In this document: positions 41,800 through 51,853 of the stretch, piece by piece
Numbering within the stretch: position 1 is the first letter of the stretch
How the letters are laid out: each line of letters opens with the position of its first letter
Source of the DNA: Mycolicibacterium elephantis DSM 44368
GTDB taxonomy: Bacteria; Actinomycetota; Actinomycetes; Mycobacteriales; Mycobacteriaceae
Assembly: GCF_004014805.1 (NCBI RefSeq)
Contig: NZ_ATDN01000010.1
Location: 1-64,000, forward strand
Length of the DNA: 64,000 nt
Reading direction: 5' to 3'
Program-made: the position numbers and the translations under genes
Notes under the pieces: model-generated
The model's input: the letters and a program-made list of their open reading frames with translations, nothing else
The model's database searches: none
What the model was told of the DNA's origin: nothing

Positions 41800-43215
41800 G
41801 TGGCCAAGACATTCGTTGGTTCGCGGGTCCGTCAGCTCCGGACCGAACGCGGACTGAGCCAGGCCGCGCTCGCGCAGATGCTGGAGATCTCGCCGAGCTA
41901 TCTCAACCAGATCGAGCACGACGTGCGCCCGCTGACCGTGGCCGTGCTGCTACGGATCACCGACGTGTTCGGGGTGGACGCGACGTTCTTCGCATCCGAG
42001 GACGACACCCGGTTGGTGGCCGAACTCCGCGAGGTCACCATCGACCGCGACGTGGACGTCGACGTCGACCTCGCGGAGGTGGCCGACATGGTGAACTCCC
42101 ATCCGGCCCTGGCCCGCGCGATGGTGAACCTGTACCGGCGCTACCGGTTGACCACCACCCAGCTGGCGGCCGCGACCGAGGACAGGTACTCCGAGGGCAG
42201 CGGTAGCGGATCGATCACCATGCCGCACGAGGAAGTCCGCGACTACTTCTACGAGCGGCAGAACTACCTTCACGAACTGGACACGGCCGCCGAGGATTTC
42301 ACCATCCGCATGGGCATGCACCGCGCGGAGCTGCGGCGCCAGCTGGCCGACCGGCTCACCATGGTGCACGGCGTGCACATCGTGCAGCGAAGCGATCTCG
42401 GCGACACCGTGCTGCACCGATTCGATCCGGACACCAGGACGCTGCAGATCAGCGATCACCTGTCCTCGGGTCAGACGGTGTTCAAGATGGCCACCGAACT
42501 GGCCTACCTCGAGTACGGCGACCTGATCGACAAGCTGGTCGAGGAGGGCAAGTTCACCAGCGCGGAGTCCGCGATCCTGGCCCGGCTCGGGCTGGCCAAC
42601 TACTTCGCCGCCGCAACGGTGTTGCCCTACCGGCACTTTCACGAGACCGCCGAGAGCTTCCGCTATGACGTGGAACGGCTCTCGGCGCACTATTCCGTGT
42701 CCTACGAGACCATCTCGCACCGGCTCTCGACGCTGCAACGGCCGTCGATGCGCGGCGTGCCGCTGTCGTTCGTGCGGGTAGACCGCGCCGGGAACATGTC
42801 GAAACGCCAGTCGGCCACCGGCTTTCACTTCTCCGCCAGCGGCGGTACGTGCCCGCTGTGGAACGTCTACGAGACGTTCGCCTATCCGGGCAAGATCATG
42901 GTGCAGATCGCCCAGATGCCCGACGGACGCAACTACATGTGGGTGGCCCGCACCGTCGAGCGCCGCGCCCGGCGCTACGGCCAGCCCAGCAAGACCTTCG
43001 CCATCGGGCTCGGCTGCGAACTGCGCCATGCGCACCGGCTCGTCTACTCCGAGGGACTGGACCTGTCCGGGGACAACGCCACGCCGATCGGCGCCGGATG
43101 CCGGGTCTGCGAGCGGGACAACTGCCCGCAACGCGCCTTCCCCGCGCTGGGTCGGGCGCTCGACCTCGACGAGCACCGCAGCACCGTGTCGCCCTACCTG
43201 GTGAAGCAGCCCTAG
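41800..43215 (+). CDS. ramB: RamB, ScfR-family transcriptional regulator
   Basis: A 471-residue regulator: XRE helix-turn-helix at the N-terminus (GLSQAALAQMLEISPSYLNQ), an IrrE/DUF955-like middle and a C-terminal short-chain-fatty-acid sensing domain with conserved Cys (GCRVCERDNCPQRAFP). The whole chain matches M. tuberculosis Rv0465c, which represses or activates icl1 depending on carbon source, and is one of the family sensing propionyl/acetyl metabolism. I use GTG 41800 (AKTFVGSRVRQL) with AAGGTG before it; GTG 41791 would add three residues. Confidence 0.95.
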   Translation: MAKTFVGSRVRQLRTERGLSQAALAQMLEISPSYLNQIEHDVRPLTVAVLLRITDVFGVDATFFASEDDTRLVAELREVTIDRDVDVDVDLAEVADMVNSHPALARAMVNLYRRYRLTTTQLAAATEDRYSEGSGSGSITMPHEEVRDYFYERQNYLHELDTAAEDFTIRMGMHRAELRRQLADRLTMVHGVHIVQRSDLGDTVLHRFDPDTRTLQISDHLSSGQTVFKMATELAYLEYGDLIDKLVEEGKFTSAESAILARLGLANYFAAATVLPYRHFHETAESFRYDVERLSAHYSVSYETISHRLSTLQRPSMRGVPLSFVRVDRAGNMSKRQSATGFHFSASGGTCPLWNVYETFAYPGKIMVQIAQMPDGRNYMWVARTVERRARRYGQPSKTFAIGLGCELRHAHRLVYSEGLDLSGDNATPIGAGCRVCERDNCPQRAFPALGRALDLDEHRSTVSPYLVKQP

Positions 43216-43225
43216 ACTCAATTTG

Positions 43226-43777
43226 GTGAGTGCAATCGAGCCCGCGCGCATCGCGCCCGGCGGATTCAAGGAACTCGGCCCGCTCAACTGGGCCATCGCC
43301 AAGCTCGGCGCACGGGCGATCCGGGCTCCACGGTTCAGCCTGTTCAATGTCCTTGGCCAGCATCGGCTTCTGTTCCTGACCTGGCTGCCCTACAGCGGAA
43401 TACTGCTCGGGGTGCTGAGCAAGCTCCCGGTGAAAGACGCCGAGACCGTCATCCTGCGCGTCGGTCATCTGCGCAACTGCGAGTACGAGTTGCAACAGCA
43501 TCGTCGGCTGGCCCGCACCCGCGGCCTGGGCCCGGAGCTGCAGGCCAAGATCTTCGAGGGCCCCGACGCCGAGGGCCTGACCGACCGGCAACGCGCGCTG
43601 ATCACCGCCACCGACGAGTTCGTCGTCACCCGCGGCGTGTCTCCTGAGACATGGGCGACGCTCGCCCGCCACCTGACCAAGCAGCAGCTGATCGAATTCT
43701 GCATGCTGGCAGCGCAATACGACGGGCTGGCCGCGACGATAACCACACTCAAAGTGCCGCTGGACTTCCCGGATTAA
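43226..43777 (+). CDS. Carboxymuconolactone decarboxylase-fold protein (Rv0464c-like)
   Basis: A 183-residue AhpD/CMD-fold protein. The conserved helix LRVGHLRNCEYELQQH carries one Cys and the Glu/His pair, but not the CxxC of AhpD, so peroxidatic activity is unlikely. It follows ramB by ten bases on the same strand, as Rv0464c follows Rv0465c, and is probably co-transcribed. GTG 43226 is preferred over TTG 43223. Catalytic role unknown. Confidence 0.88.
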   Translation: MSAIEPARIAPGGFKELGPLNWAIAKLGARAIRAPRFSLFNVLGQHRLLFLTWLPYSGILLGVLSKLPVKDAETVILRVGHLRNCEYELQQHRRLARTRGLGPELQAKIFEGPDAEGLTDRQRALITATDEFVVTRGVSPETWATLARHLTKQQLIEFCMLAAQYDGLAATITTLKVPLDFPD

Positions 43778-43786
43778 GCCCGTCGA

Positions 43787-45175
43787 TCAGGGCTTCACCT
43801 CCGAGTAGACCTGGCGGAATTTGCCGCTGCGCGGGTGCACCCGCGGCGGCTCGGCGGCCACCTGGACGTCCACCGGGCTCGCACCCAGCCCCGCGAGATG
43901 GTCCCGCAAGCGCGCCCGGACCCGGTCCTCGACCTCCCCCCTGGTTGCTGTCGGCTGCACCGTCAGGCGAACGACGAGCCTCGCCGGACCTGTCTGCACC
44001 AGCTGACACCGTGCCATCCCGGGCGTCTGCTCGGCGACCGTCGCGATGGCCAGCCCGGATACGTCGACGACGCGACCCGCAGCACCGGTGAACCTCAGCA
44101 CATCACCGGTTCGCCCACGTACGTCGATCTCCGGAAACGGGCTACCGCAGGGACAGGCCGCCGACCGCATGGTGACGCGGTCCCCGAGCGGATACCGGAT
44201 GACGGGCTGGATGCGGTTGGCCAGGTTAGTCACCAGCACGTCGTCGGATACCCGCCCCGGCGGCGTCGGCTGATGGTTCGCATCGACGGGTTCGACGATG
44301 TACCAGTCGGTGTTGACGTGCAATCGCTGATGGGCGCACTCGTAGGTCAACCCGGGCGCTTCCGACGCGCCGTAATAGCTTCCGACCCGACATCCGAATG
44401 CCGCTGAAATCTGTTGGCGCACAGTGCTGGTAAGCGTTTCACCGGCCGCGATGACCAGTATCGGCCGCAGGTGCAGGCGGCCGGCGGCCTGTTCCTGCGC
44501 CAAGACCTGCAGCACGCTGGGATAGCCGCTCAGCAGCACCGGTTGGAAGTCGTTGAGTTCGGCAACCAGGGTGCTCAACGGCGCCAGCGCCGAGAACAGC
44601 CGCTGCGATCTCGCACGCCACGGCAGCATGCGGTGCCTGCGGGCGATCATGGTGTTCGCCAGGTAATGCCCGTCAGTGACGAACACCGCGGCCATCCGGC
44701 CCTTCCCTCGAGCCAGCGCCCACAGGGTGGGTAGCGACAACAGCGCCGTGGACACGCTGCGGACGTAGCCCAGGGCGTTGTAGACGGCCAGCGCGCCATG
44801 GTCGTGCAGCAGAATCGCCGGCGTTCCTGTGGCGCCCGAGGTCGTACACACGATGTAGCGACCCAAGAAGTCGGACCCGATCAGGCTCGGGTCGGCGATG
44901 AACGTCTCGACCCGGTCACGGCGCACCGCCCGGTCGGTGACCCAGTCGTCGAAGTCCGCCATCAGCTCACCCTTGGTGATGACCGGGAGTTGATCGACGC
45001 CGGAAAGATGCTCGGGCACATCGCGGTAGCGTTCGGCAAGCAGAGGCGAGCCGGCGCGCGCGTAGTCGACGAGCTCCCGCAGACGACGACGTTGACGTCC
45101 GACGATGCCTGCCTGCCCTTCCCGCGCGGCGCGCCGGCAATCGCAGGCAGCGCTTACATCGGTCCGGACGCTCAC
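43787..45175 (-). CDS. Phenylacetate-CoA ligase/CapK-like adenylating enzyme
   Basis: A 462-residue adenylate-forming protein of the PaaK/CapK group. The ATP loop CTTSGATGTPAILLHD, the YGASEAPGLTYEC motif, RYPLGDRVTM and the CPCG zinc pair (SAACPCGSPFPE) are all present. C-terminal GKFRQVYSE carries the usual Lys. It activates an aryl or acyl acid. GTG 45175 lies ten bases after the Rv0463-like gene, so it reads as an addition to the lpdC operon; it has no equivalent between Rv0463 and Rv0464c in M. tuberculosis. No phenylacetate pathway genes are near. Confidence 0.87.
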   Translation of the reverse strand: MSVRTDVSAACDCRRAAREGQAGIVGRQRRRLRELVDYARAGSPLLAERYRDVPEHLSGVDQLPVITKGELMADFDDWVTDRAVRRDRVETFIADPSLIGSDFLGRYIVCTTSGATGTPAILLHDHGALAVYNALGYVRSVSTALLSLPTLWALARGKGRMAAVFVTDGHYLANTMIARRHRMLPWRARSQRLFSALAPLSTLVAELNDFQPVLLSGYPSVLQVLAQEQAAGRLHLRPILVIAAGETLTSTVRQQISAAFGCRVGSYYGASEAPGLTYECAHQRLHVNTDWYIVEPVDANHQPTPPGRVSDDVLVTNLANRIQPVIRYPLGDRVTMRSAACPCGSPFPEIDVRGRTGDVLRFTGAAGRVVDVSGLAIATVAEQTPGMARCQLVQTGPARLVVRLTVQPTATRGEVEDRVRARLRDHLAGLGASPVDVQVAAEPPRVHPRSGKFRQVYSEVKP

Positions 45176-45185
45176 CCGTCGCAGG

Positions 45186-45455
45186 CTACAGGTAGGTCAC
45201 GCCGAGAACGACCAGCGAGAACAGCACCGGCGAGATTGGCAGCGCGCACAGAAACGCCGCCAGCACCTCCGACTTGCGTTGGTACGCACGCCAGCCCAGC
45301 ACTCCACATACCGCGCCGAGGACGAACGACAGCGCGGCGACCACCAACACCCAGCTGCTGACCGTGCTGGTCGCGGTGGCCAGCGAGATCCCGGCCAGCC
45401 ACAGCACATGGCCGACCAGCAGTCCGCCGATACCGGCGACCCAGATCGCTCTCAA
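45186..45455 (-). CDS. Small membrane protein (Rv0463-like)
   Basis: An 89-residue protein with three hydrophobic helices ([58 protein letters not shown]). I start at TTG 45455, which overlaps the lpdC stop (TTGA); upstream codons in this frame are lpdC shadow. Positional equivalent of Rv0463, downstream of lpdC. Function unknown. Confidence 0.8.
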   Translation of the reverse strand: MRAIWVAGIGGLLVGHVLWLAGISLATATSTVSSWVLVVAALSFVLGAVCGVLGWRAYQRKSEVLAAFLCALPISPVLFSLVVLGVTYL

Positions 45456-46846
45456 AAGTTGATCATGTGGCCGGCCAGCCCGTGGAAGCACTCCTGCAAC
45501 GCCTCGGACAGCGTCGGGTGGGTGTGCACGTTGCGGGCCAACTCGTTGACGGTCAGGTCCCACTTCTGCGCCAGGGTCAGCTCCGGCAGCAGTTCAGAGA
45601 CGTCGTGGCCGATCAGGTGGCCGCCGAGCAGCTCACCGTGTTTTCCGTCGGCGATGACCTTGACGAACCCGCTGGGATCGCCGAGCCCGTGTGCCTTGGC
45701 GTTGGCGGTGAGCGGGAACTTGGCGACCTTGACGTCGTAGCCCTCGTCGCGCGCCTGCTCCTCGGTGAGCCCGAAGCTGGCGACCTGCGGCTGGCAGAAC
45801 GTCGCCCTGGGCATCATCCGGTAGTCGCCGAGCGCCAAAGTCTCTGCACCCGCGATGGTTTCGGCCGCGACCACGCCTTGCGCCTCGGCGACGTGCGCCA
45901 GTTGCAGCAGTGCGGTGACGTCGCCGATCGCGTAGATGTGCGGCACGTTGGTGCGCATGTAGTCGTCGACGCCGATGGCCTTGCGGTCGGTGAGCTGAAC
46001 GCCGGCGGCGTCGAGCCCGTAACCCTCGACGTTGGGGGCAAAACCGATGGCCTGCAGCACTTTGTCGGCCTTGAGCTCGTCGGACTTGCCGTCCTTGCTC
46101 ACCTGGACCGTCACCGTCGAACCGTCATCCTCGATGGACTCGACCTTCGTGCCGGTGAGGAGCTTCACGCCCAGCTTCTTGAACTGCTTCTCGATCTCCT
46201 TGGAGACCTCGGCGTCCTCGTTGGGCAGCGCGCGCGGCAGGAACTCGACGATCGTGACGTCCACGCCGAAGTTGCGCAGTAGGTAACCGAACTCCATCCC
46301 GATGGCGCCCGCGCCCGCGATGACGATCGACGACGGCAGCTCGCGCGTCATGATGAGTTCTTCGTAGGTGACGACGTTTTCCGACAGCGACGTGCCGGGC
46401 ACCAGCTTGGTGCTGCTGCCGGTGGCGATGATCGCGTTGTCGAACGTGACCGTCTCGGTGCCGCCCTCGTTCAGGTCGACCTCGAGGGTGTTGGCGTCCT
46501 TGAACTTCCCGTACCCGTGGATCTCGGTGATCTTGTTCTTCTTCATCAGGAAGTGCACACCGGTGACGCGACCGTCGGCGACCTTGCGGCTGCGGTCGAA
46601 CGCCACCCCGTAGTCCATGGTCGGCTCGCCGCTGATGCCGAACAGCTTGGCGTCCTTGGTGATGATGTGGGCGATCTCCGCGTTGCGCAGCAGCGACTTC
46701 GACGGGATGCAGCCGACGTTGAGGCAGACGCCGCCCCAGTACTTGGGTTCGACGACTGCGGTGTTCAGCCCGAGTTGGGCGGCGCGAATGGCCGCGACGT
46801 ATCCGCCGGGACCGGCTCCGAGAACAACGACGTCATAGTGAGTCAC
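45452..46846 (-). CDS. lpdC: Dihydrolipoamide dehydrogenase
   Basis: A 464-residue Lpd (E3), a homodimeric FAD disulfide reductase serving pyruvate, oxoglutarate and branched-chain dehydrogenases and peroxynitrite reductase in mycobacteria. FAD motif [14 protein letters not shown], redox pair in [16 protein letters not shown] motif [12 protein letters not shown] and catalytic HTHPTLSE are intact. GTG 46846 (THYDVVVLG) gives the M. tuberculosis Rv0462 length and has AGGGTG at proper distance; ATG 46852 is the alternative. Confidence 0.97.
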   Translation of the reverse strand: MTHYDVVVLGAGPGGYVAAIRAAQLGLNTAVVEPKYWGGVCLNVGCIPSKSLLRNAEIAHIITKDAKLFGISGEPTMDYGVAFDRSRKVADGRVTGVHFLMKKNKITEIHGYGKFKDANTLEVDLNEGGTETVTFDNAIIATGSSTKLVPGTSLSENVVTYEELIMTRELPSSIVIAGAGAIGMEFGYLLRNFGVDVTIVEFLPRALPNEDAEVSKEIEKQFKKLGVKLLTGTKVESIEDDGSTVTVQVSKDGKSDELKADKVLQAIGFAPNVEGYGLDAAGVQLTDRKAIGVDDYMRTNVPHIYAIGDVTALLQLAHVAEAQGVVAAETIAGAETLALGDYRMMPRATFCQPQVASFGLTEEQARDEGYDVKVAKFPLTANAKAHGLGDPSGFVKVIADGKHGELLGGHLIGHDVSELLPELTLAQKWDLTVNELARNVHTHPTLSEALQECFHGLAGHMINF

Positions 46847-46908
46847 GTTCATCACCCTAGTGCCAAGACCAGCGGCCATGGGCCGGGCGCGAATCTATGA
46901 AGCCCGCG

Positions 46909-47388
46909 TCAGTACGGGATCAGGCCACCGAAGCAGCGGCTGGCGTATTCGCAGAACTTCAGGCCGTGTAGCACCGCCGCACCGCCGGTCGCCGCCAGCG
47001 GGGCCGACATCACCGCGATCGCCAGTGCCGAGATCACGGGCCGGTCCGGAACCATCGCCATGATTAGGCCCGCGACGGTGCAGACCATCACGAACACCAA
47101 CACGACGAACACCGGCGGCGTCTTGTCGATCGACTGGAACCACCAGTAGTACATGCCCCACCCGGCCGCGCCCGCCACGATCCACACGCACGCCACCACC
47201 CCGACGAACATCCAGCGCTTGAGGAACTGGTAGCTACCGGCGACGACGAGCGGGTGCGCCGGGGCGGGCAACGGCTCCGACGGCGGCTGGTCGGCCGGGG
47301 CCGAAACGGGCACTTCGCCGGTGAACAGCGGTGTGTAGGGCTCGGTCGGCTCGCCGGCGAGGACCTCGGGGCCCGCGGTGTCAGGCAC
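46909..47388 (-). CDS. Membrane protein (Rv0461-like)
   Basis: A 159-residue protein: 45 Pro-rich residues, then about four helices (WMFVGVVACVWIVAGAAGWG, VFVVLVFVMVCTVAGLIMAM and following). The Cys near the end (FCEYASRCFGG) may form a disulfide. Counterpart of Rv0461, directly upstream of lpdC by 60 bases. GTG 47388 overlaps the upstream gene by eight bases. No known function. Confidence 0.82.
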   Translation of the reverse strand: MPDTAGPEVLAGEPTEPYTPLFTGEVPVSAPADQPPSEPLPAPAHPLVVAGSYQFLKRWMFVGVVACVWIVAGAAGWGMYYWWFQSIDKTPPVFVVLVFVMVCTVAGLIMAMVPDRPVISALAIAVMSAPLAATGGAAVLHGLKFCEYASRCFGGLIPY

Positions 47389-47659
47389 CGTGCACCACCT
47401 GCATCGCGACCAATGTCCCGAACCAGCCGGGAGCGATGGCCAGCACGAACGCCCCGACGGTGGTGACCCAGCGTCGGCCCGACAGCAGGATCGTCAGCAT
47501 CCCGACCGCGCTGGGCACGCCGACCACCAGCGCGATGACGATGTCGGGCCGGACCGTGGCGGTGACCAGCACCATCGCGGCGATTCCGGTGATCACGCCG
47601 ACCGCTGCCCCGACCAGCATCGCGCTGGTCAGCAGCCATGGGCGCGGCAGCGGTATCAC
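47381..47659 (-). CDS. Small membrane protein (Rv0460-like)
   Basis: A 92-residue hydrophobic protein with three predicted helices (LTSAMLVGAAVGVITGIAAM, IVIALVVGVPSAVGMLTILL, GAFVLAIAPGWFGTLVAM). Positional equivalent of Rv0460 and overlapping the Rv0461-like gene, so the pair is co-translated. Function unknown. Confidence 0.8.
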   Translation of the reverse strand: MIPLPRPWLLTSAMLVGAAVGVITGIAAMVLVTATVRPDIVIALVVGVPSAVGMLTILLSGRRWVTTVGAFVLAIAPGWFGTLVAMQVVHGA

Positions 47660-47686
47660 GCTTTCGAGGTTAACGCCGAACGGGCG

Positions 47687-48133
47687 TCAGACCTCTGAGC
47701 CACGCCCCAGCGGCGGTGTCGGTGTCGGGCGCACGCCCTTGGCGAAATCCGCGCCGGTGACCGGTGCCTGCTCGGCCAGCAGCGTGTTCTCCGCGTCGGT
47801 GAACGCCCGGCCGCGAGACAGGAACCGCATGCCTTCGGGGGCCTCGACGCTGAACCCGCCGCCGCGCCCGGGCACGACGTCGATCACCAGCTGAGTGTGT
47901 TTCCACGCCTCGAACTGCGGGCCCGAGATCCACACCGGCACGCCGTTCCCGACGTCGAGGATTCCGAGCAGGATGTCGCGGTCGCCGACGAGGAACTCGC
48001 CGTCGGGGTAGCACATCGGCGAGGAGCCGTCGCAGCAGCCGCCGGACTGGTGAAACATCAGCGGGCCGTGTTTGGCCTGCAGCCTGGCCAGCAGGTCCGC
48101 GGCCGCCGCGGTGATCAGCGCCCGCGGCGGCAC
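47687..48133 (-). CDS. DUF779 protein (Rv0459-like), partner of the aldehyde dehydrogenase
   Basis: A 148-residue DUF779 protein. The conserved block FHQSGGCCDGSSPMCY holds three Cys and may bind metal; DVVPGRGGGFSVEAPEGMRF follows. DUF779 genes usually accompany an acetaldehyde or alcohol dehydrogenase, as here. GTG 48133 has GGAGGG seven bases before it. The region between it and the dehydrogenase stop (48134-48219) is almost filled by a long palindrome. Confidence 0.85.
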   Translation of the reverse strand: MPPRALITAAAADLLARLQAKHGPLMFHQSGGCCDGSSPMCYPDGEFLVGDRDILLGILDVGNGVPVWISGPQFEAWKHTQLVIDVVPGRGGGFSVEAPEGMRFLSRGRAFTDAENTLLAEQAPVTGADFAKGVRPTPTPPLGRGSEV

Positions 48134-48148
48134 CCCCACGCCCTCCGC

Positions 48149-48205
48149 CGAACGTTCCGTACCACTCGAATTTCCGCCGGAATTTCGAGTGGTACGGAAC
48201 GTTCG
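48149..48205. repeat. 57-base near-perfect palindrome between aldA and the DUF779 gene
   Basis: CGAACGTTCCGTACCACTCG begins an arm of 22 bases (48149-48170) that returns inverted at 48184-48205. The 13-base centre also pairs except for one T/T mismatch, so the full stem is 28 base pairs with a single central base. It ends 15 bases before the DUF779 start, on transcripts read from aldA. A T-run is missing. It could be an attenuator, an RNase III processing hairpin, or a dispersed repeat. Confidence 0.8.
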
Positions 48206-48219
48206 CGCCGATCGGGAGA

Positions 48220-49743
<1,524 letters not shown>

Positions 49744-49807
49744 CAGCGACTCCCTCCTCAGACGGTGTAACCGACCTCACACTACGCCGAGCCGCCACAA
49801 TGGCTCT

Positions 49808-51853
49808 GTGACGGCTGACGGAACCGACGACCCGTACCTCTGGCTCGAAGACATCAGCGGCGAAGAGGCGTTGGACTGGGTGCGCAAGCACAACGAACCG
49901 ACGCTCGCCAAGTTCGGCGGCGAACGCTTCGAGCAGATGCGCGCCGAGGCGCTGGAGGTGCTCGACACCGACGCCCGCATTCCCTATGTGCGGCGTCGCG
50001 GCGAGTACCTCTACAACTTCTGGCGCGACGCCGACAACCCGCGCGGGCTGTGGCGGCGCACGACCCTGGAGAGCTACCGCAGCGAGGAACCCGAGTGGGA
50101 CGTGCTCATCGACGTCGATGAGATTGCGTCCGCCGAGGACGAGAACTGGGTGTGGGCCGGCGCCGACGTGATCGAGCCCGGCTACCACCTGGCGCTCGTC
50201 CAGCTTTCGCGCGGCGGCTCGGACGCCGCGGTGGTGCGCGAATTCGACATGGCGACAAGACAATTCGTATCCGGCGGGTTCGAGCTGCCCGAAGCCAAGA
50301 CACAGATCACCTGGGCGGACGAGAACACCGTCCTGGTCGGCACCGACTTCGGCGAGGGTTCGCTGACCGAGTCCGGCTATCCCCGCCTGGTCAAACGCTG
50401 GCGCCGCGGTCAGCCGCTCACCGAGGCCGAGACGGTGTTCAGCGGGGCGGTCGACGATGTCATCGTCGCGGCGGCGGTGGACCGCACGCCCGGATTCGAG
50501 CGCACCATGATCAGCCGGGCGATCGACTTCTTCAACGACGAGGTCTACGAACTGCGCGGCGAGGAACTCATCCGCATCGACGCGCCCACCGACGCCAACG
50601 TGTCGGCGCACCGCGATTGGCTGCTGATCGAGTTGCGCACCGACTGGTACACGGGGACGGCGCAGTACGTCGCCGGGTCGCTGCTGGCCGCCGACTACGA
50701 CGAGTTCCTCGCCGGCACCGCGGAACTGGTGGTGGTGTTCGAGCCCGACGAGCACACCTGCCTGAACCAGTACGCCTGGACCCGCGACAAGCTGGTGATG
50801 CTGACGCTGGCCGACGTCGCCAGCCGCGTCGAGATCGTGACGCCGGGGACCTGGCAGGCCGAGCCGGTGCCGGGGTTGCCCGACAACACCCACACGGTGA
50901 TCGTCACCACCGACGACCTCGGCGACGAGGTGTTCCTCGACTCCAGCGGGTTCGACACTCCGTCGCGCCTGCTGCACGGTCCGGCGGGCGGCGAGTTGAC
51001 CGAGATCAAGCGGGCGCCGTCGTTCTTCGACGCCGCCGACCTGGTGGTCACGCAGCATTTCGCCGAGTCCGACGACGGCACCGTGATCCCGTATTTCGTT
51101 GTGGGCCACCGGCATGTCGACGCGACGGGACCGACGTTGCTCAGCGGTTACGGCGGGTTCGAGGTCGCCAACACACCCAGCTACAGCGGTGTGCTCGGCC
51201 GGCTGTGGTTGGCCCGCGGCGGCACCTACGTGCTGGCCAACATCCGCGGCGGCGGTGAGTACGGCCCGAGGTGGCACACCCAGGCGATGCGCGAGAACAG
51301 ATATCTCGTGCACCAGGACTTCGCTGCTGTGGCAAGGGATCTCGTGGCGCGGGGCATCACCACCGTCGAGCAGCTCGGCGCGCAGGGCGGCAGCAACGGC
51401 GGGTTGCTGATGGGCGTGATGCTGACGCAGTACCCGGAGCTGTTCGGTGCGCTGGTGTGCAGCGTCCCGCTTCTGGACATGCGTAGGTTTCACCTGCTGT
51501 TGGCGGGGGCGTCATGGGTTGCCGAGTACGGCGATCCCGACGATCCGGCGGACTGGGAGTTCATCTCCAAATACTCGCCGTATCAGAATATCTCCGCCGA
51601 CCGTCGCTATCCGCCGGTGTTGATCACCACCTCCACCCGCGACGACCGGGTGCATCCGGGCCACGCCCGCAAGATGACGGCGGCGCTCGAGGCGGCCGGC
51701 CATCCGGTGTACTACTACGAGAACATCGAGGGCGGGCACGCCGGCGCGGCCGACAACGCCCAGATCGCGTTCCGGTCGGCGTTGATCTACGAGTTCCTGT
51801 GGTCGGTGCTCAGCCGACCAGCTCGTCCCCGAGGAACCGGTCGGGTCCGGTGA
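49808..51853 (+). CDS. Prolyl oligopeptidase-family serine peptidase (Rv0457c-like)
   Basis: A 681-residue S9A peptidase: N-terminal YLWLEDISGEEALDWVRKHN, a seven-bladed propeller region (about 75-400) and a C-terminal alpha/beta-hydrolase domain with nucleophile in GAQGGSNGGLLMG, Asp in TRDDRVHPGHARKM and His in EGGHAGAAD. No signal peptide. Cleaves short peptides after proline. Matches Rv0457c in position. Its 3' end overlaps the convergent peroxidase gene by 44 bases. Confidence 0.93.
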   Translation: MTADGTDDPYLWLEDISGEEALDWVRKHNEPTLAKFGGERFEQMRAEALEVLDTDARIPYVRRRGEYLYNFWRDADNPRGLWRRTTLESYRSEEPEWDVLIDVDEIASAEDENWVWAGADVIEPGYHLALVQLSRGGSDAAVVREFDMATRQFVSGGFELPEAKTQITWADENTVLVGTDFGEGSLTESGYPRLVKRWRRGQPLTEAETVFSGAVDDVIVAAAVDRTPGFERTMISRAIDFFNDEVYELRGEELIRIDAPTDANVSAHRDWLLIELRTDWYTGTAQYVAGSLLAADYDEFLAGTAELVVVFEPDEHTCLNQYAWTRDKLVMLTLADVASRVEIVTPGTWQAEPVPGLPDNTHTVIVTTDDLGDEVFLDSSGFDTPSRLLHGPAGGELTEIKRAPSFFDAADLVVTQHFAESDDGTVIPYFVVGHRHVDATGPTLLSGYGGFEVANTPSYSGVLGRLWLARGGTYVLANIRGGGEYGPRWHTQAMRENRYLVHQDFAAVARDLVARGITTVEQLGAQGGSNGGLLMGVMLTQYPELFGALVCSVPLLDMRRFHLLLAGASWVAEYGDPDDPADWEFISKYSPYQNISADRRYPPVLITTSTRDDRVHPGHARKMTAALEAAGHPVYYYENIEGGHAGAADNAQIAFRSALIYEFLWSVLSRPARPRGTGRVR

